From NCBI GenBank assembly GCA_945907225.1, contig CAMDSN010000095.1, positions 1 through 6,611 on the forward strand: a DNA stretch of 6,611 bases, read 5' to 3'. Positions 1 to 5,570 of this stretch are shown here, one piece after another. A program made the position numbers and the translations under genes. The stretch is from Flavobacterium psychrophilum (GTDB lineage Bacteria > Bacteroidota > Bacteroidia > Flavobacteriales > Flavobacteriaceae). Position 1 is the stretch's first letter. The number at the start of each line of letters is the position of its first letter. The notes under the pieces were generated by a model. It saw nothing but the letters and a program-made list of their open reading frames with translations, made no database searches and was not told the DNA's origin.

Positions 1-33
1 GCTGAAGAAGTGCGTTGGATACCAAGAAAGTAA
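1..33 (+). CDS. 3' end of an upstream gene, possibly cob(I)alamin adenosyltransferase (partial)
   Basis: Frame 1 is open from the first base and ends at TAA (31-33), giving a C-terminal peptide AEEVRWIPRK. Only ten residues are visible, so function cannot be proven. The ending 'E-[VI]-x-W-x-P-[RK]' resembles my recollection of the C-terminus of PduO-type ATP:cob(I)alamin adenosyltransferases in Bacteroidota, which follows a conserved helix that lies outside this window. That match is from memory and rests on very few residues. The gene runs in the same direction as the DUF2795 gene, but 152 nt and a good promoter lie between them, so the two are probably separate transcripts. The alternative is that this is chance reading of non-coding DNA; the WIPRK ending followed by AT-rich spacer argues mildly against that. 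Confidence 0.4.
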   Translation, partial: AEEVRWIPRK

Positions 34-131
34 ACTTGAAAAAAATAGCTCAAACAAGCTAGTTAATGTACTTTTTATATAACCAACTTACAGACGTTCA
101 TAAACATAATTAAAAATAAATCAAAAAAAAC

Positions 132-161
132 TTGACTTTTTCAGTAATAAATATATTTTTG
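132..161 (+). promoter_or_regulatory. Bacteroidota-type sigma-A promoter for the DUF2795 gene
   Basis: TTG at 132-134 (in CTTGAC) and TATTTTTG at 154-161 are separated by 19 nt. This fits the Bacteroidota primary-sigma consensus (-33 TTG, 17-23 nt gap, -7 TAnnTTTG) exactly. Transcription would start near 165-169, leaving a leader of about 17-21 nt before the ATG at 186. The leader ends in a purine run (GAAAGAAG) directly against the start codon, too close to act as a normal Shine-Dalgarno site, as is common in this phylum. A start site has not been measured; the call rests on consensus match and position. Confidence 0.7.
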
Positions 162-185
162 CAGTAAATTATAAATTGAAAGAAG

Positions 186-407
186 ATGTATTGGACACTA
201 GAACTAGCATCATATTTAAGTGATGCCCCATGGCCAGCAACCAAAGATGAACTTATAGATTACGCTATTAGAACAGGCGCACCTTTAGAAGTAGTTGAAA
301 ATTTACAATCAATCGAAGACGAAGGAGAAATTTATGAATCTATGGAAGAAATTTGGCCCGATTATCCAACTGATGAAGATTATCTTTGGAATGAGGATGA
401 ATATTAA
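186..407 (+). CDS. DUF2795 family small acidic protein
   Basis: The gene encodes 73 residues. The core (about residues 7-45) fits the DUF2795 pattern: an aromatic-Leu start helix, 'P-A-T-K-D-E-L' at 17-23, 'A-I-R-T-G-A-P' at 27-33, then a helix with E-V-V-E-N-L. DUF2795 has no established biochemical role that I know of; some members may be small helical binding proteins. The product is strongly acidic: I count 21 Asp/Glu against one Lys and one Arg, most of the acid in residues 44-73, with four Trp (3, 16, 57, 68). No signal peptide or membrane segment is visible, so it is expected in the cytosol. The start is set by the well-placed promoter upstream and by the conserved-looking Tyr-Trp N-terminus. 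It has its own promoter and a strong terminator, so it is probably a single-gene transcript ahead of secA. The family call is firm; the function is unknown. Confidence 0.85.
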   Translation: MYWTLELASYLSDAPWPATKDELIDYAIRTGAPLEVVENLQSIEDEGEIYESMEEIWPDYPTDEDYLWNEDEY

Positions 408-431
408 AAAAAATCAAAAATCACAAAAGAG

Positions 432-456
432 AAAAGTCCATTTAGGGCTTTTTTTT
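432..456 (+). terminator. Rho-independent terminator after the DUF2795 gene
   Basis: The arms AAAGTCC (433-439) and GGGCTTT (445-451) pair over seven positions with one G-U, around the loop ATTTA (440-444). An extra A-T pair closes at 432/452. The T run is eight bases long (449-456) and starts inside the right arm. It lies 24 nt past the DUF2795 stop codon, so most transcripts of that gene should end here and not run into secA. Confidence 0.8.
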
Positions 457-459
457 ATT

Positions 460-467
460 TAAATTTG
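460..467 (+). promoter_or_regulatory. Candidate -7 element for secA (weak)
   Basis: TAAATTTG is an exact match to the Bacteroidota -7 box TAnnTTTG, and it is the only such match I find between the terminator and the secA start. No TTG lies at the expected -33 distance (about 437-441, which is terminator stem). In an AT-rich spacer the match could be chance. If real, transcription would begin near 472-475, giving a secA leader of nearly 90 nt that starts inside the inverted repeat at 469-488. Confidence 0.25.
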
Positions 468-468
468 C

Positions 469-488
469 ATTCATAATAAGTTATGAAT
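469..488. repeat. Perfect 8-bp inverted repeat upstream of secA
   Basis: ATTCATAA (469-476) and TTATGAAT (481-488) are perfect reverse complements separated by TAAG. The repeat lies 74 nt ahead of the secA start codon and begins just after the candidate -7 box. As RNA it would be a weak stem (one G-C pair); as DNA it has the shape of a dimeric operator. There is no T run after it, so it is not a terminator. The structure is certain; any function is inference. Confidence 0.5.
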
Positions 489-562
489 TTCAAAAAAATC
501 AAAAAACTTTAATCATTATTTATAACGTATTAGATTAAAACAAAAAAAATAACAAAGCAATT

Positions 563-3500
563 ATGAGTTTAATTTCTTCCATTATTAAAGCATTTGTGGG
601 TGACAAATCTCAAAAAGATGTAAAAGCTACACAACCCTATATAATAAAAATTAAAGCCCTAGAGTCAAATTATTTGGCACTTTCAAATGATGAATTAAGA
701 ACAAAAACTGATGATTTTAAGGATAGAATTAAACAAGCTAGAGTCAAACAAGATGAAGAAATCTCAGCTAAAAAACAGGAAGCAGAGAATACAGTTGACA
801 TCGACTTAAGAGAAGAAATTTACAATGCTATTGATGCATTAGAAAAGGAATCTTACGAAATTTCCGAAAAAGTTTTGATGGAAATTCTTCCCGAAGCTTT
901 TGCCGTAATTAAAGAAACTGCACGTAGATTTAAGGAGAATTCAACTATTACGGTTACCACTACCGAAAAAGATCGTGTTCTCTCTGCAAGTAAACCATAT
1001 ATTACCATATCAGGAGACCAAACTATTTGGGCAAACCAATGGAATGCCGCAGGAAAACAGATAACTTGGGATATGATCCACTACGATGTTCAACTAATTG
1101 GTGGTATCGTTTTACATGAAGGTAAGATTTCAGAAATGCAAACCGGTGAAGGAAAAACATTGGTTGCTACTCTCCCACTCTATTTAAATGCATTAACCGG
1201 GAATGGAGTTCACTTGGTAACCGTTAATGATTATTTGGCAAAACGTGATAGTACCTGGAAAGCGCCACTTTTTGAGTTTCATGGATTGACAGTTGATTGT
1301 ATAGATAACCATTCTCCAAATTCGGATGCGAGAAGAAAAGCTTACGAAGCTGATATTACGTATGGAACTAATAATGAATTTGGATTCGACTATTTAAGGG
1401 ATAATATGGCCCATTCTCCTGAAGACTTAGTTCAGAGAAAGCATAATTATGCTATTGTTGATGAGGTAGATTCTGTATTAATTGATGATGCTCGTACGCC
1501 TTTAATTATTTCTGGTCCTGTGCCAGATGGTGACCGCCATGAGTTTAATGAATTAAAACCAAAGATTGAAAATTTATATAATTTGCAAAGACAATTAGCC
1601 AATGGATTTTTAACCGAATCCAAACGTCTTTACAAAGAAGGTAATATGAAAGATGCAGGCTTTCAACTGTTAAGAGCTTATAGAGCATTACCCAAAAACA
1701 AAGCGCTTATCAAATTTTTAAGTGAAGAAGGTGTTAAGCAACTACTCCAAAAAACAGAGAATGAATATATGTCAGATAACAACCGAAAAATGCCGGAAGT
1801 TGACGAAGCCATGTATTTTGTAATTGAAGAGAAGAACAATCAGGTTGAACTTTCTGATAACGGTATAAAATTCCTATCTAAAGACACCGATGGCAATTTC
1901 TTTGTTTTACCAGACATCGGAACTGAAATTGCCAATATTGAAAAACAAAATCTAGAAAAAGATAAGGAAGCAGAAGCTAAGGAAAGACTATTTCAAGATT
2001 TTGGAATTAAATCGGAGCGCATTCATACCCTTACTCAATTACTAAAGGCGTATACCCTTTTTGAAAAAGATGTTGAATACGTGATCATGGACAATAAAAT
2101 TTTAATAGTTGATGAACAAACGGGTCGTATCATGGATGGCCGTCGTTATTCTGACGGATTGCATCAGGCTATTGAAGCTAAAGAACAAGTAACCATTGAA
2201 GCGGCTACCCAAACCTTTGCTACAATTACGCTTCAAAACTACTTCCGAATGTATAGTAAACTCGCCGGAATGACAGGAACTGCAGTAACAGAAGCGGGAG
2301 AACTATGGGAAATTTACAAGTTGGATGTTGTTGAAATTCCCACAAATCGTGGGATGTCTAGAATTGACAAGGAGGATTTGATTTACCGTTCTGTTCGTGA
2401 AAAATTTAATGCTGTAATTGAAGATGTTACCCAATTATCACAAGCAGGAAGACCAGTTTTAATTGGAACAACATCAGTAGAAATTTCTGAATTATTGAGC
2501 CGTATGTTAAAAATACGAGGTGTGAATCACAACGTATTAAATGCAAAAATGCACAAACAGGAAGCACAAATTGTTGAAGAAGCAGGAAAGCCAGGCGTTG
2601 TAACTATAGCAACAAATATGGCAGGTCGTGGTACGGATATTAAATTAACTCCCGAGGTAAAAGCAGCAGGGGGATTAGCAATTATAGGTACTGAAAGACA
2701 CGACTCCAGACGCGTTGACCGTCAGCTTAGAGGACGTGCTGGACGTCAGGGAGATCCGGGAAGTTCCCAATTTTATGTATCCCTAGAAGATAATTTAATG
2801 CGATTATTTGGTTCCGATAGAGTAGCTAAAATTATGGATAGAATGGGTTTAAAAGAAGGCGAAGTAATCCAACATTCGATGATGACAAAATCTATTGAAC
2901 GAGCCCAGAAAAAAGTCGAAGAAAATAATTTTGGAACTCGTAAGCGTTTATTAGAATATGACGATGTGATGAATGCACAGCGGGAAGTAGTATACAAACG
3001 TAGACGTCATGCTTTGTTTGGTGAACGACTAAAACTTGACATTGCCAATATGATGTATGATACCTGCGAGTTAATTGTGGGCGAAAATAAAGCTAAGAAT
3101 GATTACAATAATTTCGAGTTTGAATTAATACGCTACTTTTCAATTACCTCTCCAATTACGCGTTCTGAATTTGAAAAAATGTCTGAAATGGAAATTACGG
3201 GTAAAATATATAAAGCTTCACTTACTTATTATACTGAAAAAACTGAAAGGAGTGCACGTGAAGCGATGCCAATAATTACTGATGTATATAAAAAAGAAGG
3301 AAATAAATTTGAACGAATAATAGTGCCTTTTTCTGATGGAATGAAAACCCTAAATGTGGTAACCGACTTAAAGAAAGCTTATGATTCAAATGGCGAACAA
3401 TTAGTTGCTGATTTTGAAAAAAACATCACGCTAGCAATTGTAGATGAAGCATGGAAAAAACATTTGCGCAAAATGGATGAATTGAAACAGTCAGTACAAT

Positions 3501-3913
3501 TGGCAGTTCATGAGCAAAAAGATCCCTTACTAATTTATAAGCTAGAAGCGTTCAATTTATTCCGAAACATGCTAGATGGAGTAAACAAAGAAGTAATTTC
3601 ATTTTTATTTAAAGGTGATTTACCACAAAATCAAAATATACAAGAAGCAAGACAAGTAAAACGTAAAGAAAATTATAAGGAATCTAAAGATGAAGTCCTT
3701 AATTCTGATGATATGGCAGCTCTTAATAAAGAAGCAGGTCAAATGCAACAAAGACCTAGTGTAACAGAAACCATCGTTAGAGAAATGCCGAAAATTAATA
3801 GAAATGACACGGTTACTATAAAACACGTAATGAGTGGCAAAACAGAAACAATGAAATATAAGAAAGCTGAAAGTATGTTAAATACAGGCGAATGGATACT
3901 TGATAAAATGTAA
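563..3913 (+). CDS. secA: Protein translocase subunit SecA (preprotein-translocating ATPase)
   Basis: SecA is the ATPase that pushes unfolded preproteins through SecYEG at the inner membrane. The protein has 1,116 residues (E. coli SecA: 901). Visible motifs in order: DVQLIGG with the adenine-sensing Gln177; Walker A MQTGEGKT (192-199); VTVNDYLAKRD (219-229); TYGTNNEFGFDYLRDN (266-281); Walker B DEVD (300-303); preprotein cross-linking domain from about 318 to 510; DEQTGR (517-522); GMTGTA (569-574); NMAGRGTD with Arg689; QLRGRAGRQGD (721-731) with the motif VI arginines; then helical scaffold and wing domains. All catalytic motifs are intact. Relative to E. coli there are about 90 extra residues before Walker A and about 89 in the preprotein domain, as expected in Bacteroidota. 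The C-terminal zinc motif (CxCxSxxxxxxC-[HC]) is absent; a lysine-rich tail ends in GEWILDKM. The start MSLISSIIKAFVGDKS matches the family N-terminus. No Shine-Dalgarno sequence is seen. The 36-codon gene follows 55 nt downstream. Confidence 0.98.
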   Translation: MSLISSIIKAFVGDKSQKDVKATQPYIIKIKALESNYLALSNDELRTKTDDFKDRIKQARVKQDEEISAKKQEAENTVDIDLREEIYNAIDALEKESYEISEKVLMEILPEAFAVIKETARRFKENSTITVTTTEKDRVLSASKPYITISGDQTIWANQWNAAGKQITWDMIHYDVQLIGGIVLHEGKISEMQTGEGKTLVATLPLYLNALTGNGVHLVTVNDYLAKRDSTWKAPLFEFHGLTVDCIDNHSPNSDARRKAYEADITYGTNNEFGFDYLRDNMAHSPEDLVQRKHNYAIVDEVDSVLIDDARTPLIISGPVPDGDRHEFNELKPKIENLYNLQRQLANGFLTESKRLYKEGNMKDAGFQLLRAYRALPKNKALIKFLSEEGVKQLLQKTENEYMSDNNRKMPEVDEAMYFVIEEKNNQVELSDNGIKFLSKDTDGNFFVLPDIGTEIANIEKQNLEKDKEAEAKERLFQDFGIKSERIHTLTQLLKAYTLFEKDVEYVIMDNKILIVDEQTGRIMDGRRYSDGLHQAIEAKEQVTIEAATQTFATITLQNYFRMYSKLAGMTGTAVTEAGELWEIYKLDVVEIPTNRGMSRIDKEDLIYRSVREKFNAVIEDVTQLSQAGRPVLIGTTSVEISELLSRMLKIRGVNHNVLNAKMHKQEAQIVEEAGKPGVVTIATNMAGRGTDIKLTPEVKAAGGLAIIGTERHDSRRVDRQLRGRAGRQGDPGSSQFYVSLEDNLMRLFGSDRVAKIMDRMGLKEGEVIQHSMMTKSIERAQKKVEENNFGTRKRLLEYDDVMNAQREVVYKRRRHALFGERLKLDIANMMYDTCELIVGENKAKNDYNNFEFELIRYFSITSPITRSEFEKMSEMEITGKIYKASLTYYTEKTERSAREAMPIITDVYKKEGNKFERIIVPFSDGMKTLNVVTDLKKAYDSNGEQLVADFEKNITLAIVDEAWKKHLRKMDELKQSVQLAVHEQKDPLLIYKLEAFNLFRNMLDGVNKEVISFLFKGDLPQNQNIQEARQVKRKENYKESKDEVLNSDDMAALNKEAGQMQQRPSVTETIVREMPKINRNDTVTIKHVMSGKTETMKYKKAESMLNTGEWILDKM

Positions 3914-3924
3914 TTCAAAGCCAA

Positions 3925-3941
3925 TTTAATTCTGAATTAAA
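3925..3941. repeat. Short AT-rich inverted repeat after secA
   Basis: TTTAATTC (3925-3932) and GAATTAAA (3934-3941) are perfect reverse complements around a single T; as RNA this would fold as a 7-bp stem with loop CTG. It starts 12 nt after the secA stop. The stem is almost all A-U and no T run follows, so it is unlikely to terminate strongly and the downstream 36-codon gene is probably read through. It might affect mRNA 3'-end processing, or be chance in AT-rich DNA. Confidence 0.35.
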
Positions 3942-3968
3942 ATTTAAAATCAATCAAATAAATACATC

Positions 3969-4079
3969 ATGGCAAAAGGAAAAGACGTTCAGAAAGTTGT
4001 AAAAAAAGAACCTTTGAAAACGGCAAAAGAAAAAAAAGCAGAAAAACGCGAAAAAAAGAATACTCCGAAAAGAGATTAA
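3969..4079 (+). CDS. Small lysine-rich basic protein (36 residues), hypothetical
   Basis: An ATG at 3969 opens 36 codons ending at TAA (4077-4079). The product starts MAKGKDVQKVVKKEP and ends NTPKRD. I count 13 Lys and 2 Arg against 6 acidic residues, a net charge of about +9, with no hydrophobic stretch, so it is cytosolic and probably disordered or one charged helix (about residues 16-30, with alternating K/E). I recall similar short 'MAKG...KK...' proteins in flavobacterial genomes, which supports a real gene, but I cannot name a function. Nucleic-acid or ribosome binding would fit the composition; that is a guess. It lies 55 nt after secA in the same direction, with no recognisable promoter, and just ahead of a terminator hairpin, so it is probably the last cistron of the secA transcript. 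No Shine-Dalgarno sequence is visible. Confidence 0.6.
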   Translation: MAKGKDVQKVVKKEPLKTAKEKKAEKREKKNTPKRD

Positions 4080-4098
4080 TTAACTGCTTAAATTAAAA

Positions 4099-4126
4099 AG
4101 CACTAAGAGACCCTTATTGCTGTTTT
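4099..4126. terminator. Bidirectional terminator between converging genes
   Basis: AGCA-C-TAAG (4099-4107) pairs with CTTA-T-TGCT (4113-4121) as two 4-bp blocks split by a C/T mismatch, with loop AGACC. TGTTTTATTT follows on the plus strand, and on the minus strand the hairpin is followed by TTTTTAATTTAAG (complement of 4087-4099, overlapping the stem by one base). It sits 19 nt after the 36-codon gene and 7 nt past the stop of the minus-strand oxidase, where a shared terminator would be expected. The mismatch makes it weaker than the one at 432-456. Confidence 0.6.
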
Positions 4127-4128
4127 AT

Positions 4129-5532
4129 TTAATGGGAATCTGGGAATATCTTCCCTGGATTTAAAATGTTATTATGATCGAAAACACGCTTTATACTTTC
4201 CATTAATTCGAGATGCGGCTTAGAAAAAGCAATATCCATATAGTTTTTTTGCACATAGCCAATTCCATGTTCCCCTGAAAGTGTGCCTTTTAATGAAACG
4301 GTTAATTCAAAAATTTCTCTTATTCCTAAAGGAATTTGAGTATTCCAATCCTCATCAGACAAATCCGCTTTGATAATATTGACATGCAAATTTCCATCTC
4401 CTGCATGACCATAACAAACTGATTTGAATCCATACTTTACACCAATACGCTTGATACCTGATAAAAGTTCAGGCAGCATATATCTCGGCACAACAGTATC
4501 TTCTTCCTTGTATATAGAATTACTTTTGACGGCTTCGCCAACCGACCGCCTCATTTTCCAAAGAGCATTTTTTTGATCTTCAGTATCAGCGAACAAAACC
4601 TCATCAATTTCAAACTGTTCAACTACTGAAAGAATTTTTTCTGCTTCTTGCATTAAAATATCTGGATAATTACCATCCACTTCAATTAATAAATGAGCTT
4701 GGTGTTCCGGTTTAATTTTTATACTAATACCAGAAACATATTTTAGCGTCCAATCAATAGCATCACGCTCCATAAACTCGAGAGCACTAGGCATAATTCC
4801 GGCACGAAAAATAGCAGAAACAGCTTCGCAAGCATGAGCTGCATGATAAAATGGAACCAACATTAATACACTATTTTTATTTTGCGGTAATAATTTAAGA
4901 ACTGCCTTTGTAATTACACCTAAAGTGCCTTCACTACCAATCATCAACTGTGTTAAATTATATCCAGTTGAATTTTTGAGAGTATTAGCTCCAGTCCAAA
5001 TAATCTCACCATTGGGCAAAACTACTTCTAGGTTTAAGACATAATCTTTGGTAACCCCGTATTTCAATGCTCGAGCGCCACCAGCATTTTCAGCTATATT
5101 ACCTCCAATCCAACAACTCCCCATGCTACTTGGATCAACAGGATAAAACAATCCTTTCTCGGCAACAGCCTCCCGCAAAACTTGTGTAATTACGGCAGGT
5201 TCAACAGTAACTTGTAAATTTTGTTCATCGATGTCAACAATTCTATTAAATCGTTCCATAGACAAACCAATTCCTTTATAAATAGATAATGCTCCACCGC
5301 TTAGTCCTGTTCTAGCTCCAATAGGAGTTGTTGGGATTTTATATTCATTGGCTACTTTCAGAATGGCTGAAACTTCATTGGCATTTGCCGGTTTTACAAC
5401 CACACTCGGAGGAAAAACATAGTCTTCAGTTTCATCATGCCCGTAGTGATTTAAAATTTCTTCGGTAGTAAAAATGAAAGATTCACCAACTATTGAGGTT
5501 AACTTTTTAAGAACTTCTGGATGTATTGACAT
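4129..5532 (-). CDS. FAD-linked oxidase, GlcD-like (D-lactate/glycolate/D-2-hydroxyacid dehydrogenase family)
   Basis: The enzyme has 467 residues and should oxidise a D-2-hydroxyacid to the 2-oxoacid, passing electrons from FAD to an acceptor. The N-terminal half (about 38-215) is a PCMH/VAO-type FAD domain: GARTGLSGG (72-80), DPSSMG (133-138), GGNIAENAGG (143-152) and GSEGTLG (199-205). The C-terminal half (about 220-463) is the FAD-oxidase C domain: MRRSVGEAV (327-335), HAGDGNLH with His376 and His383, EHGIG (421-425) and NPGK (458-461). The two His and Glu421 match the metal/substrate ligands known in D-2-hydroxyglutarate dehydrogenases. The length fits a single-domain GlcD/LDH protein; there is no iron-sulfur extension with cysteine clusters. 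No signal peptide is seen. Substrate cannot be fixed from sequence: D-lactate, glycolate and D-2-hydroxyglutarate all remain possible. The gene starts 38 nt after the Fsr-like transporter gene and probably shares its transcript. The ATG start gives a normal family N-terminus. Confidence 0.9.
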   Translation of the reverse strand: MSIHPEVLKKLTSIVGESFIFTTEEILNHYGHDETEDYVFPPSVVVKPANANEVSAILKVANEYKIPTTPIGARTGLSGGALSIYKGIGLSMERFNRIVDIDEQNLQVTVEPAVITQVLREAVAEKGLFYPVDPSSMGSCWIGGNIAENAGGARALKYGVTKDYVLNLEVVLPNGEIIWTGANTLKNSTGYNLTQLMIGSEGTLGVITKAVLKLLPQNKNSVLMLVPFYHAAHACEAVSAIFRAGIMPSALEFMERDAIDWTLKYVSGISIKIKPEHQAHLLIEVDGNYPDILMQEAEKILSVVEQFEIDEVLFADTEDQKNALWKMRRSVGEAVKSNSIYKEEDTVVPRYMLPELLSGIKRIGVKYGFKSVCYGHAGDGNLHVNIIKADLSDEDWNTQIPLGIREIFELTVSLKGTLSGEHGIGYVQKNYMDIAFSKPHLELMESIKRVFDHNNILNPGKIFPDSH

Positions 5533-5570
5533 AATTTAAAATTGAAAAGTAAATATACTAATTTGAATTT

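Noticed and set aside
46..76. Possible terminator for the gene at the left edge: TAGCT (46-50) and AGCTA (57-61) with a T run at 72-76
   Set aside because: The stem is only 5 bp and the T run starts 11 nt after it, so it is a poor intrinsic terminator; I see no better one in 34-131.
408..505. Repeated A-tracts of the form AAAATCAAAAA (near 410-420 and 495-505, also 118-130)
   Set aside because: Length and spacing are irregular and there is no flanking identity; these are ordinary low-complexity A-runs in AT-rich spacers.
2773..2997. Minus-strand open frame of 74 codons inside secA
   Set aside because: It lies fully within the conserved motor and scaffold region of secA on the opposite strand, resembles no family and has no promoter; it is a by-product of secA codon use.
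3620..3924. Two overlapping minus-strand open frames of 68 and 61 codons over the end of secA, with hydrophobic translations
   Set aside because: They are antisense to the A-rich, Lys/Glu-coding tail of secA, which automatically gives Phe/Leu/Ile/Ser-rich antisense reading. They overlap each other in different frames and match no known antitoxin or membrane peptide that I recognise.
5550..5557. Minus-strand TATATTTA ahead of the GlcD-like gene, one base off the TAnnTTTG -7 box
   Set aside because: The final G is missing, no TTG is found at the right distance upstream, and such 7-of-8 matches are frequent in AT-rich spacers. Co-transcription with the transporter is simpler.
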